Shown here: positions 1-8,646 of the stretch, piece by piece | Layout of the letters: every line of letters starts with the position of its first letter | Position numbering within the stretch: the first letter of the stretch is position 1 | Origin: Terriglobia bacterium | GTDB taxonomy: Bacteria; Acidobacteriota; Terriglobia; UBA7540 | Reading direction: 5' to 3' | Length of the DNA stretch: 38,207 bases | Assembly (NCBI GenBank): GCA_020073545.1 | Contig: JAIQEZ010000034.1 | Location: 1-38,207 of the forward strand | The notes under the pieces: model-generated | The model's database searches: none | Told to the model about the DNA's origin: nothing | Seen by the model: only the letters and a program-made list of their open reading frames with translations | Made by a program: the position numbers and the translations under genes

Positions 1-2
1 AG

Positions 3-209
3 GTAGAGGGCTTCCGGCGCTGGACGGTGCGGGGACTGGAAAATGTTCGGACGCAGTGGGCGCTGCTGTGCACCGCTTATAACCTGAAGAAGCTTTGGAA
101 GGCGGGCCGACGTTCGCAGGGCCCCTCAACCCGCACCCCGCGCGCCGGGAAACCCGCACCCCTGTCACGCTTAGGCCCAACACCTCTCCCTCACCTCAGC
201 TACGCCTGA
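3..209 (+). pseudogene. C-terminal fragment of a DDE transposase (IS1182/IS5-like), cut by the window edge
   Basis: The open frame enters from the left edge and reads V-E-G-F-R-R-W-T, then R-G-L-E-N-V-R-T-Q-W-A-L-L-C-T-A-Y-N-L-K-K-L-W. This is the usual C-terminal helix of IS1182-like DDE transposases, where a basic residue run, RGLEKVR-type helix and 'hNLKKL' end the protein. After about residue 46 the frame continues into Pro/Arg-rich sequence with no family resemblance, so the natural stop is probably lost or the end is degraded. Only the tail is visible, so I cannot say whether the rest of the gene is intact. Downstream, around 283-310, an A-C-T-T-T-G-T-C-A-G-like end resembles IS right ends, but this is inference. 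Confidence 0.6.
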
Positions 210-267
210 GTTCTGAGACGGACTCCGAGGGGAGAGGGGTGTCCCGCTATGCGGGACGGGGTGCGGG
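153..267. repeat. Long imperfect palindrome next to the transposase remnant
   Basis: The outer arms CCCGCACCCC (153-162) and GGGGTGCGGG (258-267) are perfect complements. Inside them ACACCTCTCCC (180-190) pairs with GGGAGAGGGGTGT (230-242) apart from two extra bases. Near the centre CTCAG (195-199) pairs with CTGAG (206-210). A separate tight hairpin, GTCCCGC-TAT-GCGGGAC, sits at 241-257. There is no coding sequence here. It could be a small non-autonomous element or the folded end of the insertion sequence. Confidence 0.55.
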
Positions 268-388
268 AACAGTCGTCCGCAAGGGGGAGACTTTGTCAGC
301 CAGCTTCTGACTCAGGATACTGGTCTCAGCCAATGGGTTAAGAAAGGGGACATTTCTAAAGAGCTTTGACATTCAAACCGGCCACTCC

Positions 389-418
389 TTGACGCTGCAA
401 CAAGGCGGGCATTAGAAT
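389..418 (+). promoter_or_regulatory. Sigma70-type promoter of guaB
   Basis: A -35 box TTGACG (389-394) and a -10 box TAGAAT (413-418) are separated by 18 nt. The predicted start near 425 gives a leader of about 35 nt ending in a GGGGAG ribosome binding site 5 nt before the guaB ATG. A second TTGACA at 366-371 has no matching -10 box. Confidence 0.6.
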
Positions 419-460
419 GGCCTATTATCTTTCGCACGGCGATGCGGGAAGAGGGGAGCT

Positions 461-1933
461 ATGCTGGACGGCGCGATCCCGGAGGGGCTTACCTTCGATG
501 ATGTCTTACTGATTCCCGGCAAATCCTCGGTCCTGCCCACCGAGGTTGACACCCGCACCCGGCTCACCCGCCATATCACCCTGCACATTCCCATTACCAG
601 CGCGGCCATGGACACGGTCACAGAATCACGCCTGGCCATTGCCCTCGCGCAACAGGGTGGCATCGGAATCATTCACCGCAGCATGTCGATTGCCCAGCAG
701 GCGCTGGAGGTTGACAAGGTGAAGCGCTCGGAAAGCGGCATGATTGTTGATCCCGTCACCATAGGCCCGCAGAACCTGATCGCCGATGCGCTCGAGATCA
801 TGAAGAAGTACAAGATTTCCGGCGTGCCGGTCACGAAGCAGGGCCGCCTGGTCGGCATCCTGACCAACCGCGACCTGCGCTTCGAAGACCGCCTCAGCCT
901 GCCCGTCGAGCAGGTGATGACCAAGGAAAACCTGATCACCGTGCCGGTCGGGACGACCCTGGAAGAGGCCGCCAAGATGCTCCATCGGCATCGCGTGGAA
1001 AAACTGCTGGTGGTCGATGAGGCCTACAATCTCCGCGGGTTGATCACCGTAAAGGATATCCAGAAAAAGCTAAAGTATCCGGATGCCTGCAAAGATGAGC
1101 AGGGGCGCTTGCGAGTGGGCGCCGCGCTCGGAGCCACCGGCGACTACCTGGAGCGCGCGGCGGAGTTGGTGAAGGCCAAGGCGGACTTGCTGGTGGTGGA
1201 TACCGCCCACGGGCATTCCACGCGTGTCCTCGACGCGGTCCGCAACGTGAAGAACAAATTCTCCGGCGTGGAGCTGGTGGCCGGCAACGTAGCCACTTTC
1301 AACGGGGCGCACGACCTGATCGAACTCGGCGTCGACGGCCTCAAGGTGGGGATAGGACCGGGTTCCATCTGCACCACCCGCGTGGTGACGGGCGCGGGCG
1401 TGCCGCAAATCACCGCCATCGCCGAATGCGCGCGCGCCGCACTGAAGGCCGGCGTGCCGATCATCGCGGATGGCGGCATCAAGTATTCCGGCGACATTCC
1501 CAAGGCCATCGCCGCGGGCGCGAGCTCGGTGATGCTGGGCAGCCTTTTCGCCGGCACCGAAGAAAGCCCCGGCGAGACGATTCTTTACCAAAACCGCAGC
1601 TTCAAGTCTTACCGCGGCATGGGATCCATCGCCGCCATGACCGCCGGCTCCGGCGATCGCTACGCCCAGGAACGCGAAGTGACGCGCGGCGAAATCTCCA
1701 AGCTGGTTCCGGAAGGCATTGAAGGGCGCGTTCCCTACAAGGGCCTGCTGGCCGACCTCATCGCGCAACTCGTCGGCGGCTTGCGCTCCGGGATGGGCTA
1801 TTGCGGCTGCGCGACCATCCAAGAACTGCAGCAGCGGGGCCGCTTCCTGCGTATCACCTCCGCCGGCTTGCGCGAAAGCCACGTCCACGACGTCATCATT
1901 ACGAAGGAAGCCCCGAACTACTGGCTGGATTAG
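461..1933 (+). CDS. guaB: Inosine-5'-monophosphate dehydrogenase
   Basis: IMPDH oxidises IMP to XMP with NAD+, the committed step of guanine nucleotide synthesis in the cytosol. The 490-residue length is normal. The catalytic barrel is split by a pair of CBS domains at about residues 95-205 (seen as V-M-T-K...V-P-V-G-T-T-L). The catalytic-loop G-S-I-C-T-T places the nucleophilic cysteine at residue 304. The mobile flap carries the G-D-R-Y motif with Arg400 and Tyr401, the base used in hydrolysis. The ATG at 461 follows a GGGGAG site and a clear promoter at 389-418. The gene stands alone and is convergent with the transporter downstream. Assignment is secure. Confidence 0.98.
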   Translation: MLDGAIPEGLTFDDVLLIPGKSSVLPTEVDTRTRLTRHITLHIPITSAAMDTVTESRLAIALAQQGGIGIIHRSMSIAQQALEVDKVKRSESGMIVDPVTIGPQNLIADALEIMKKYKISGVPVTKQGRLVGILTNRDLRFEDRLSLPVEQVMTKENLITVPVGTTLEEAAKMLHRHRVEKLLVVDEAYNLRGLITVKDIQKKLKYPDACKDEQGRLRVGAALGATGDYLERAAELVKAKADLLVVDTAHGHSTRVLDAVRNVKNKFSGVELVAGNVATFNGAHDLIELGVDGLKVGIGPGSICTTRVVTGAGVPQITAIAECARAALKAGVPIIADGGIKYSGDIPKAIAAGASSVMLGSLFAGTEESPGETILYQNRSFKSYRGMGSIAAMTAGSGDRYAQEREVTRGEISKLVPEGIEGRVPYKGLLADLIAQLVGGLRSGMGYCGCATIQELQQRGRFLRITSAGLRESHVHDVIITKEAPNYWLD

Positions 1934-2024
1934 CCCTGATTTCTCACCACACGATACCTTTTCCCCGGCGGCCGGGAGGGCGGGGCTTCAGCTGCGCCGA
2001 AAGAGCGGCTTCCAATCTTCTGCT

Positions 2025-2076
2025 CGTCTCGCGCCCCGCGCAGTTTGTCGGAAAGAGCTGCGCGGGGCGCGAGACG
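2025..2076. repeat. 19-bp perfect inverted repeat between convergent guaB and the MFS gene
   Basis: Arms at 2025-2043 and 2058-2076 are exact reverse complements over 19 bp, almost pure G/C, with a 14-nt loop. Neither side is followed by a T-run, so it is not a textbook intrinsic terminator in either direction. Its place between two convergent genes suggests a bidirectional transcription barrier or an extragenic palindrome. Nothing coding is seen in 1934-2170. Confidence 0.75.
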
Positions 2077-2170
2077 TGGAAATAGTTGGGAAGGTCCCTT
2101 AACGGCGGGGTTAAAACCTCCCCCCTCCGTGCTGAGAGATTCGGATTAATCCCCGCGCGGTTCAAATCGC

Positions 2171-3376
2171 TCACGCGAAGAGCAACAGAAGAGCGGCGAG
2201 AAAAGCGAGAAGGCTCGAGAGGGCAAAAGGTGCGGCAGGCGAGTAGTGCTGCCAAATCCACCCGGCGAGCAAGCTCGCTGGAAACGCGGCAACCCCCACG
2301 ACCCAATTAAGAACTCCGAAGACCGAAGCCCGCGAAGCGCTGGGCACAAGGTCGGCGACCCAGGCCTTGATCACACCTTCGGTCAGCGCGTAGTAGCTCC
2401 CGTAAACCGCAAAGAGAAACCAGACCATTTGCGGAGTGTGCAGAAGCGCAAAGCCCGCATAGACAGCCGCGTAGATCAAGTAACCCGCCACAATCAGGCG
2501 CCGCCGCGGAACGCGGTCGGAGAGCTTCCCCGCCGGCCAGCTCAGCGCCGTGTAAACCACGTTGAAAAGAAGGCCCAACGCGGGCGCCATCCACGCGCTC
2601 AGGCCGAGGTTCTGCGCGCGCAAGACCAGAAACAAATCCGAAGAATTCCCGAGTGAGAACAAGCCCACCGCGGCAAGAATCAGCCCTAACCTCGCGCCTG
2701 GGGCTTTGTCCGCGGACCCAGCCGAACTCGTGGAGATGACTACGGTCTTTGCCGGAGGCCGCACTTCCTTCACCGCAAACCAGGCCAGCAAAATGCTGGC
2801 GAGCCCAGGGATCGCGGCCACCCAGAAGACATCTCGAACCTTCCCGGCAAACAGCGGCAACAGGACGATCGCGCTAAGCGGGCCCACAATCGCACCGGCA
2901 GTATCCATCGCCTGGCGCAAACCGAAAGCCGCCCCACGATGCGCGGGATCGACGGAATCGGCAATCAGCGCATCGCGCGGCGCTGCACGAACCCCTTTGG
3001 CGGCGCGATCCACGAAGCGAATCCAGAAAACCTGTCCCCACGACTGCGCCACGGCCAGCAGCGGCTTCACGAGGTTGGCCAGCGTGTAACCCGCCGCGGC
3101 CAGCGGCTTGCGCCGGCGCAGGCGGTCCGAAAGCCAGCCCGAGAGCAGACGACTGAAACTCGAGACGGTTTCCGCCGCGCCTTCGATCAGTCCAAACGCC
3201 ATCGGCTGGGCGCCCAGCACGACGACCAGAAATTGGGGCAGCAGCCAGTAGCCCATCTCCGTGGCGGTATCGTTGAAAAAAGCCACCCAACCGAGTATCC
3301 ACACGTTGCCCGGAAGGCGATAGCCTTGTTTTGCGGGTACCCCTTTCGTCATGGGTGGTTCATTGGCCCTGGCCAT
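2171..3376 (-). CDS. MFS transporter of unknown substrate
   Basis: A 401-residue polytopic protein of the major facilitator superfamily. The N-terminal helix carries F-F-N-D-T-A-T-E. The loop between helices 2 and 3 has the MFS signature G-x-L-S-D-R-L-R-R-R-K-P. A later R-A-A-P-R-D-A-L-I-A-D-S and M-D-T-A-G-A block is typical of a widespread family annotated only as 'MFS transporter', with no assigned substrate. About 11-12 hydrophobic segments can be counted. The open frame extends back to 3712, but that part overlaps rplQ and is Arg/Pro-rich, so I place the start at the ATG at 3376; an ATG at 3352 is the alternative. Both lack a good Shine-Dalgarno. The start lies about 20 nt after the rplQ terminator, so expression may depend on read-through. 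Confidence 0.85.
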   Translation of the reverse strand: MARANEPPMTKGVPAKQGYRLPGNVWILGWVAFFNDTATEMGYWLLPQFLVVVLGAQPMAFGLIEGAAETVSSFSRLLSGWLSDRLRRRKPLAAAGYTLANLVKPLLAVAQSWGQVFWIRFVDRAAKGVRAAPRDALIADSVDPAHRGAAFGLRQAMDTAGAIVGPLSAIVLLPLFAGKVRDVFWVAAIPGLASILLAWFAVKEVRPPAKTVVISTSSAGSADKAPGARLGLILAAVGLFSLGNSSDLFLVLRAQNLGLSAWMAPALGLLFNVVYTALSWPAGKLSDRVPRRRLIVAGYLIYAAVYAGFALLHTPQMVWFLFAVYGSYYALTEGVIKAWVADLVPSASRASVFGVLNWVVGVAAFPASLLAGWIWQHYSPAAPFALSSLLAFLAALLLLFA

Positions 3377-3385
3377 CGAGTTTCT

Positions 3386-3433
3386 CGCAAAAAGAAAATC
3401 CCGACTCGGAGTGAAATCCTTCGAGTCGGGATT
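3386..3433 (-). terminator. Rho-independent terminator after rplQ
   Basis: Arms 3397-3408 and 3422-3433 form a perfect 12-bp stem around a 13-nt loop. On the minus strand the stem is followed by T-rich sequence (TTTTCTTTTT). It lies 41 nt past the rplQ stop and marks the end of the 35-gene ribosomal run. Confidence 0.85.
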
Positions 3434-3473
3434 CTCTAACTCAGGCTTGCACAATCTCCTGTGCCGGCCGCAC

Positions 3474-3950
3474 CTATTTCTTTTCTTCTTCCTCGGGGGG
3501 TGGCGCTTGCTTTTCGGCCTTGGCGGCTTCTTCCTCAGCCTTGCGACGCGCGTCGGCTTTCTTGGCGCGCCTCGCGGCCAGCCGCTGCAGGGCCTCAGTG
3601 CCCACGAGTTCCAATACCGCCAGGTCAGCGCCATCACCACGGCGCCAGCCCGCGTGGACAAGCCGCGTGTACCCGCCCTGCCGCGAGGCGTAACGCTTGG
3701 ACAGATCTTCAAAAAGGAACTTCACCGCGCCGGGATCGAGTAGGTAGCTTGCCGCCTGCCGCCGCGCCTGCAAGTCGCCACGCTTCGCCAGCGTGATCAT
3801 CCATTCCGCCACCGGGCGCGCGGCTTTGGCCTTGGCCACGGTCGTCTCGATGCGCTCCCGCAGGATCAGCGAGGTCACCAGGTTCCGCAGCAACGCTCGT
3901 CGATGCTCCGTGTTCCGGCTCAGCTTTTTTCCGTAATTCCGATGTCGCAT
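3474..3950 (-). CDS. rplQ: 50S ribosomal protein L17
   Basis: L17 sits near the exit-tunnel side of the large subunit. The N-terminus M-R-H-R-N-Y-G-K-K-L-S-R-N-x-E-H-R-R-A-L is diagnostic. The protein has 158 residues. The core ends near residue 117, and a tail of about 40 residues rich in Lys, Ala and Glu follows (ends P-P-P-E-E-E-E-K-K). It is the last gene of the alpha operon, 16 nt after rpoA, and an intrinsic terminator follows. The tail is one of several low-complexity extensions on ribosomal proteins in this window. Confidence 0.97.
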   Translation of the reverse strand: MRHRNYGKKLSRNTEHRRALLRNLVTSLILRERIETTVAKAKAARPVAEWMITLAKRGDLQARRQAASYLLDPGAVKFLFEDLSKRYASRQGGYTRLVHAGWRRGDGADLAVLELVGTEALQRLAARRAKKADARRKAEEEAAKAEKQAPPPEEEEKK

Positions 3951-3966
3951 GTTCGATTACCCATTC

Positions 3967-4974
3967 CTAGACTTGTTGCTGAGGAGGCTCTGGAGCCAGC
4001 GCCACTGCGTTGCCCTTCTCATCGAATTTCATGCCCAAACTCAACCCCATCGCCGTGAGAATCTCCTTAATCTCGTTCAGCGATTTCCGTCCGAAATTTT
4101 TGGTTTTCAGCATTTCCTGCTCGGTTTTCTGAACGAGCTCGCGGATGGTGGTGATGCTAGCGTTCTTCAAGCAGTTGTAAGAGCGCACGGAAAGCTCCAG
4201 TTCCTCCACCGAGCGATCGAGGTTCTCGTTGTAAACTGGCGCCGCCCGCTCTTGCAGAACCTCCTGCACCTCCGGCTCCTCCTCGAAGTTGATGAAAATG
4301 TTCATGTGGTCCTTGAGGAGCTTCGCTCCCAGGCCCACGGCATCCTGCGGAGTTATCGCGCCGTTCGTCCAAACGTCCAGCGTCAGCTTATCGTAGTCCG
4401 TCATCTGCCCCAACCGCGCCGCTTCCACAGTGTAGTTGACTTTGCGCAGTGGCGAATGCACCGAATCGACGGGGATGTACCCGATGGGGAGGTCCTCGTC
4501 AAAGTTCTTTTCCGCTGAAACGTAGCCGCGGCCGATCTTCACCCGCATCTCGATGTGCAGGCTGCCGCCCTCGCTGATGGTGGCGATGTTCACATCCTTG
4601 TCAAGAACTTCGATGTCCGGGTCCTCCTGGATCATCCGCGACGTCACTTCACCCGGCTTGTCGACGTTCAAGTAGAGGGCCTTCGGACCCTCCACGTTCA
4701 TCTTCAGCGGAATCTGCTTCAAATTCAGAATGATGTCCGTGGCGTCCTCGACCACCCCGGGGATGGAGGAGAATTCGTGCATGACGCCTTCGATGCGCAC
4801 GGCAGTAATCGCTGCCCCCTCGATCGAGGAAAGCAGCACGCGTCGCAAGGCGTTGCCGATCGTCGTCCCGAAACCACGCTCAAAGGGTTGGGCAGAAAAC
4901 TGCCCGTACTTGTCCGTCAACGTATCGGTATTCGCTACCAGGCGCTTCGGTTTCTGGAATCCTTTCCAAAGCAT
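3967..4974 (-). CDS. rpoA: DNA-directed RNA polymerase subunit alpha
   Basis: Alpha nucleates RNA polymerase assembly through its N-terminal domain and contacts UP elements and activators through its C-terminal domain. From the chosen ATG it has 335 residues. The N-terminal domain includes [16 protein letters not shown], and the C-terminal domain has [12 protein letters not shown] and [11 protein letters not shown]. The frame is open to a TTG at 4983, but the GGGAGG site sits 1 nt from that TTG and 10 nt from the ATG at 4974, which is preferred. It lies between rpsD and rplQ as in most bacteria. Confidence 0.98.
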   Translation of the reverse strand: MLWKGFQKPKRLVANTDTLTDKYGQFSAQPFERGFGTTIGNALRRVLLSSIEGAAITAVRIEGVMHEFSSIPGVVEDATDIILNLKQIPLKMNVEGPKALYLNVDKPGEVTSRMIQEDPDIEVLDKDVNIATISEGGSLHIEMRVKIGRGYVSAEKNFDEDLPIGYIPVDSVHSPLRKVNYTVEAARLGQMTDYDKLTLDVWTNGAITPQDAVGLGAKLLKDHMNIFINFEEEPEVQEVLQERAAPVYNENLDRSVEELELSVRSYNCLKNASITTIRELVQKTEQEMLKTKNFGRKSLNEIKEILTAMGLSLGMKFDEKGNAVALAPEPPQQQV

Positions 4975-5037
4975 CGCGTTCAAACCTCCCTGGGAGCCCG
5001 CCTTGACGCGGCCCCCTCTCCTGCACGCCCATCCAGA

Positions 5038-5667
5038 CTACTTCGAGTACAGTTCGACGATCATCTGCTCTTGAATCGGGAAATTCACGTCCTCGCGTTT
5101 GGGCAGCGAAATGACTCTCGCCTTAAGACCCTCGCGGTCCAATTGCAGCCAAGGCGGAATGCTCCGGCCGCCGGAAAGATCCAGCGAGCGCTGCAACCCC
5201 ACCAGGTTGCGGCTCTTCTCACGCACGGCAATTTCCTGCCCCGGGGCGACGGTGAACGAGGGGATATTGACCTTGCGGCCCGAGACCTGAATGTGGCCGT
5301 GGCGGACCAACTGCCGGGCCTCGGCGCGCGAAGCCGCCAATCCCAGGCGGTACACGGCGTTGTCGAGCCGGCGCTCGAGCATGAGCAACAAGTTTTCACC
5401 GGTCACGCCTTTCATCCGCGCCGCCTTCTCAAAGTAGCTGCGGAACTGGTCCTCGAGGATTCCGTAAAGACGTCGCAGCTTCTGCTTCTCACGAAGTTGC
5501 AGCCCGTACCCGATGACCTTTGGCCGCCGGGCCTTCCCATGTTGCCCCGGAGCGAAGTTGCGCTTCTCAATCTCGCACTTGTCCGTCAAGCACCGCTGCC
5601 CCTTCAGGAACAGCTTAATCCCTTCGCGCCGGCACAGCCGACAAACTGCTTCACGATACCTTGCCAA
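5038..5667 (-). CDS. rpsD: 30S ribosomal protein S4, zinc-binding type
   Basis: S4 is a primary 16S rRNA binder that starts small-subunit assembly and in many bacteria represses its own operon. The protein has 209 residues. Cysteines 9, 12, 26 and 31 are placed as in the zinc-binding Thermus S4, so this is the C+ form. The S4 RNA-binding domain is visible in the C-terminal half (L-D-N-A-V-Y-R-L-G and R-Q-L-V-R-H-G-H-I). The start is a TTG at 5667, supported by an AGGAGG site 5 nt upstream; no ATG lies nearby. Confidence 0.97.
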   Translation of the reverse strand: MARYREAVCRLCRREGIKLFLKGQRCLTDKCEIEKRNFAPGQHGKARRPKVIGYGLQLREKQKLRRLYGILEDQFRSYFEKAARMKGVTGENLLLMLERRLDNAVYRLGLAASRAEARQLVRHGHIQVSGRKVNIPSFTVAPGQEIAVREKSRNLVGLQRSLDLSGGRSIPPWLQLDREGLKARVISLPKREDVNFPIQEQMIVELYSK

Positions 5668-5709
5668 ACCAACCTCCTCAGGAACGAAACACCCAATTCC
5701 GGTTTCGTC

Positions 5710-6117
5710 CTAAACTCTCCTGCGCTTGGGCGGGCGGCACCCGTTGTGAGGAATCGGCGTCACGTCCTTGATGTTGCGTACCTCGAGCCCCGCCGTGGCC
5801 AGCGCGCGGATGGCCGATTCGCGTCCGGCTCCCGGCCCTTTCACACGCACTTCCACGCTGCGCATGCCGTGATCGCGGGCCGCGTTGGCCACCCGCATCG
5901 CCGCCTGTTGGGCGGCAAAAGGCGTGCCCTTGCGCGAGCCTTTGAACCCCAGCGAGCCGGCGCTCGACCAGCAGACCACGCGGCCGTCGGAATCCGTCAC
6001 GCTGACGTGCGTGTTGTTGAACGTCGCCTGGATGTGCACAATCCCGGTGGGGACAATGCGCTTTTCTTTTTTCTTGAAGACCTTCTTCTTGCCTGCTTTC
6101 GCTGCCGCTTTCGCCAT
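5710..6117 (-). CDS. rpsK: 30S ribosomal protein S11
   Basis: S11 lines the platform near the E site and helps hold the mRNA path. The 135-residue protein has a Lys/Ala-rich N-terminal tail, then H-I-Q-A-T-F-N-N-T and the conserved end [14 protein letters not shown]. The start is ATG. It lies 37 nt downstream of rpsM and 42 nt before rpsD in the alpha operon order. Confidence 0.97.
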   Translation of the reverse strand: MAKAAAKAGKKKVFKKKEKRIVPTGIVHIQATFNNTHVSVTDSDGRVVCWSSAGSLGFKGSRKGTPFAAQQAAMRVANAARDHGMRSVEVRVKGPGAGRESAIRALATAGLEVRNIKDVTPIPHNGCRPPKRRRV

Positions 6118-6154
6118 GAATCCTCACTCCAGAATTTGGTGCCGCCGTCCCGGG

Positions 6155-6541
6155 CTAGGTCTTGGCCATAGACCGCTTCTTGTTGGCAATGGTGCCTTTC
6201 CGCGGTCCCTTGCGCGTGCGCGCGTTCGTGTGGGTGCGCTGGCCGCGCACGGGAAGGCTGCGCCGGTGCCGCATCCCGCGGTAGGAGCCCACTTCAATCA
6301 GCCGCCGGACGTTCATCGCGGTCTCTTTGCGCAGGTCGCCTTCCACGGCTCCCTCTTCCTCGATGATCTGGCGGATTTTCGTGACCTCTTCTTCAGTCAG
6401 ATCCTTGATCTGCTTGTCCGGGTTGATGCCCGCCCGCATGAGAATGGAAAGTGATCGGGCACGGCCGATCCCGTAGATATAGGTCAGGCCGATTTCCGCG
6501 CGCTTTTTGGGTGGCAGATCCACCCCCGCAATTCTCGCCAT
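6155..6541 (-). CDS. rpsM: 30S ribosomal protein S13
   Basis: S13 sits in the head of the small subunit and contacts the large subunit and P-site tRNA. The 128-residue protein begins [10 protein letters not shown] and includes the G-I-G-R-A-R-S helix-hairpin region and R-G[20 protein letters not shown]. The C-terminal basic tail ends [12 protein letters not shown]. The start is ATG. It opens the alpha operon part after rpmJ. Confidence 0.97.
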   Translation of the reverse strand: MARIAGVDLPPKKRAEIGLTYIYGIGRARSLSILMRAGINPDKQIKDLTEEEVTKIRQIIEEEGAVEGDLRKETAMNVRRLIEVGSYRGMRHRRSLPVRGQRTHTNARTRKGPRKGTIANKKRSMAKT

Positions 6542-6615
6542 TTCTACCCTCCCGTCTCACCAACCCTGGGCACCGCGTCCGCAGGGCTCCCGGCTCGCTG
6601 CGCCTTCGAAAGAAT

Positions 6616-6729
6616 TCACCCCTGCCGTTGCTTGTGCTTGGGATTCTCGCAAATCACCCGCACGATCCCACGCCGTCGAACAATCTTGCACTTGGAGCAG
6701 ATCTTTCGGACCGACGAACGCACCTTCAT
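6616..6729 (-). CDS. rpmJ: 50S ribosomal protein L36, zinc type
   Basis: A 37-residue protein, read by hand from the sequence. It begins [11 protein letters not shown] and ends N-P-K-H-K-Q-R-Q-G. The zinc ligands Cys11, Cys14, Cys27 and His32 are all present, so it is the C+ form. The ATG at 6729 is preceded by GAGG about 8 nt away. It is placed between infA and rpmM's usual neighbour rpsM, the standard position. Confidence is high despite its size because every conserved residue fits. Confidence 0.95.
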   Translation of the reverse strand: MKVRSSVRKICSKCKIVRRRGIVRVICENPKHKQRQG

Positions 6730-6806
6730 AGGATTTCCTCTCACTTCGCGCGGCGACAACTCCCGCCTGGATACCAGCCGCATCGTGCCCGGGCCGTTCC
6801 TGCCTT

Positions 6807-6821
6807 GCGCTCTCAGAGCGC
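6807..6821. repeat. Perfect palindrome in the infA-rpmJ spacer
   Basis: GCGCTCT and AGAGCGC flank a single C, giving a 15-nt perfect palindrome that can fold as a 6-bp hairpin with a 3-nt loop. It lies 20 nt after the infA stop on the minus strand. No T-run follows, so it is more likely an mRNA hairpin than a terminator. Confidence 0.5.
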
Positions 6822-6840
6822 CTCGGCGCTGATTCCCTGC

Positions 6841-7059
6841 TCACTTGTACCGGAAGACGATCCGCCCCCGCGTCAGGTCGTAAGGAGAAAGCTCCACAGC
6901 GACCCTGTCGCCGGGAAGAATGCGGATAAAATTCTTCCGCATCTTTCCGGAGATGTGGGCCAGGACCCGGTGTTTGTTCTCCAATTCCACTCGAAACATC
7001 GCATTGGGTAGCGATTCCAGCACCGTAGCCGTAACTTCGATTGCGTCTTCCTTCGCCAT
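6841..7059 (-). CDS. infA: Translation initiation factor IF-1
   Basis: IF-1 binds the A site of the small subunit during initiation. The 72-residue length is exact for the family. The OB fold is seen as M-A-K-E-D-A-I-E-V, then [10 protein letters not shown] and [14 protein letters not shown], ending [10 protein letters not shown]. The start is ATG. It lies between map and rpmJ, the common arrangement. Confidence 0.98.
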   Translation of the reverse strand: MAKEDAIEVTATVLESLPNAMFRVELENKHRVLAHISGKMRKNFIRILPGDRVAVELSPYDLTRGRIVFRYK

Positions 7060-7119
7060 ACTTCTATTAGGCCTCGTTCCCGCCGAAGCGTCCTTCCCGC
7101 CGGACGCCGCGCGGCATAA

Positions 7120-7869
7120 CTATAAACGCGTTAAGACGTCGGGTCCATTCCGGGTGACCGCCACCATGTGCTCGAAGTGCGCGGACAGCCTACCATCCAC
7201 CGTAACGGCCGTCCAGTTGTCGTCCAGGACGCGCACCGCAGGCCCCCCGGCATTCACCATGGGCTCGATGGCGAAAACCATGCCCTCTTTCAGCAGCGGC
7301 CCGTGGCCCGACTGGCCGAAGTTGGGGATCTGCGGTTCTTCGTGCATCGCCTTGCCGATGCCGTGGCCCACAAACTCTCTCACCACGGAGTAGCCGTTTG
7401 TCTCGGCGTGCTGTTGCACGGTCGCCGAAACATCGCCGAGGCGATTGCCCAGCCGCACCTTATCGATCGCCAGTTCCAGGGCTTCTTCGGTCACTTTCAA
7501 CAGGCGCTGGGCGGATTCACAAATGGCGCCCACGGGCACGGTCAGAGCGGAATCACCGTAGTAACCGTCGACGACCACGCCCATATCCAGGCTGAGGATG
7601 TCGCCTCCCTTGAGCGTGCGGCGCTCTGAGGGAATGCCGTGGATGACCTCGTCGTTAATCGACGTGCACAGGCAGCAAGGATAACCGCGATAACCCTTGA
7701 ATGCCGGCCGCGCGCCCAACTCCTTCAACCGCTTCGCCACATACTTCTCAAGTTCGAGCGTCGTGATTCCCGGCCGGACCTGGTCGCGTATCTCCCCAAG
7801 GAGCTGCCGGACCATCCTGCCGCTACGCCGCAGCTTCTCGACTTCGGTCGGTGACTTACAGATAATCAT
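7120..7869 (-). CDS. map: Methionine aminopeptidase, type I
   Basis: Removes the initiator methionine from new proteins using two metal ions. The 249-residue length matches bacterial type I enzymes. The metal ligands are visible: Asp in S-L-D-M-G, Asp in Y-G-D-S-A, His in V-G-H-G-I-G, Glu in A-I-E-P-M and Glu in A-H-F-E-H. The substrate-side His is in E-V-I-H-G-I-P. The ATG overlaps the adk stop by 4 nt (ATGA), so the two are translationally coupled. Confidence 0.97.
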   Translation of the reverse strand: MIICKSPTEVEKLRRSGRMVRQLLGEIRDQVRPGITTLELEKYVAKRLKELGARPAFKGYRGYPCCLCTSINDEVIHGIPSERRTLKGGDILSLDMGVVVDGYYGDSALTVPVGAICESAQRLLKVTEEALELAIDKVRLGNRLGDVSATVQQHAETNGYSVVREFVGHGIGKAMHEEPQIPNFGQSGHGPLLKEGMVFAIEPMVNAGGPAVRVLDDNWTAVTVDGRLSAHFEHMVAVTRNGPDVLTRL

Positions 7870-8522
7870 GCTTGCGATAGAAACTCCAGCAGCCCCTTGG
7901 CGATCGTCTCCGGGTCCTTGTTGCCGTCGACTTCGTGCAACACCCCCTGCGCACGATAATACTCGATGAGGGGGCTGGTTTGCCGGTGGTACGCTTCCAG
8001 CCGCTGCCGGATAGTTGCCTCGTTGTCGTCCGCTCGGTACAGCAGTTTACCGCCGTCCTTGTCGCAAATCCCCTCGACTTTGGGCGGACTGAAATGGACA
8101 TTGTAGATCTCTCCGCACACCGAGCACGTCCGCCGCCCCGTCAAGCGTTTCAAGAGCAGATCTTCATCCACCTCAATGTCCAGCACCTGCGGCCGCCCGC
8201 GCCCCTTCGCCTGAAGCACCCGATCCACAAACTGTGCCTGCGCGATAGTGCGCGGAAAACCATCCAGGATGAAACCCTTCTGACAATCCGGTTCGCCGAT
8301 GCGCTCCTCCACGATCCCGCAGACGACCTCATCCGGAACTAGCGCACCGGCTTCCATCTTGGCCTTAGCCGCCATTCCCAACGGCGTCTGCTTCTTCACC
8401 GCGTCGCGCAGGATATCGCCGGTAGAAATCTGGGGAATCCCAAAGTGCGTGGCGACTTCCCGCGCCTGCGTTCCCTTCCCTGCACCCGGAGCTCCCAGGA
8501 AAATCAAAGCATTGGCTGGCAT
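7866..8522 (-). CDS. adk: Adenylate kinase with a zinc-type lid
   Basis: Interconverts ATP + AMP and 2 ADP in the cytosol. The 218 residues include the P-loop G-A-P-G-A-G-K-G-T near the N-terminus and the D-G-F-P-R-T motif. The long lid contains C-S-V-C-G and later C-D-K-D, a C-C-C-D zinc site as in Bacillus enzymes. It follows secY in the spc operon, as usual, and overlaps map by 4 nt. The start is ATG. Confidence 0.97.
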   Translation of the reverse strand: MPANALIFLGAPGAGKGTQAREVATHFGIPQISTGDILRDAVKKQTPLGMAAKAKMEAGALVPDEVVCGIVEERIGEPDCQKGFILDGFPRTIAQAQFVDRVLQAKGRGRPQVLDIEVDEDLLLKRLTGRRTCSVCGEIYNVHFSPPKVEGICDKDGGKLLYRADDNEATIRQRLEAYHRQTSPLIEYYRAQGVLHEVDGNKDPETIAKGLLEFLSQA

Positions 8523-8546
8523 GCCTTCCCTCCGAACACCCGATCA

Positions 8547-8646
8547 ACCTCGATCCCGAACTTAGCCTTGACCGTCAAGACAGCTTCGCTAAACCTGATA
8601 CAGGCCGAACGTAATCGTCAACATCCCTCAACTTCGGGATCGAGGT
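8547..8646. repeat. 14-bp inverted repeat enclosing 72 nt between adk and secY
   Basis: ACCTCGATCCCGAA (8547-8560) is the exact reverse complement of 8633-8646. The right arm runs into the last base of the secY stop codon. The enclosed 72 nt contain a smaller palindrome TTGAC-C-GTCAA around 8569-8579. The arms share the word GGGATCGAG with the fusA-rpsG spacer. Confidence 0.65.

Noticed and set aside
241-257. Hairpin as an intrinsic terminator
   Set aside because: A perfect 7-bp stem with a 3-nt loop, but no T-run follows on either strand.
1070-1888. 272-residue open frame antisense to guaB
   Set aside because: Shadow frame of a high-GC gene; no domain or ribosome binding site, and guaB is unambiguous on the other strand.
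4555-6171. 538-residue open frame antisense to rpoA, rpsD and rpsK
   Set aside because: It crosses three well-supported genes and reads as Arg/His/Leu-rich noise.
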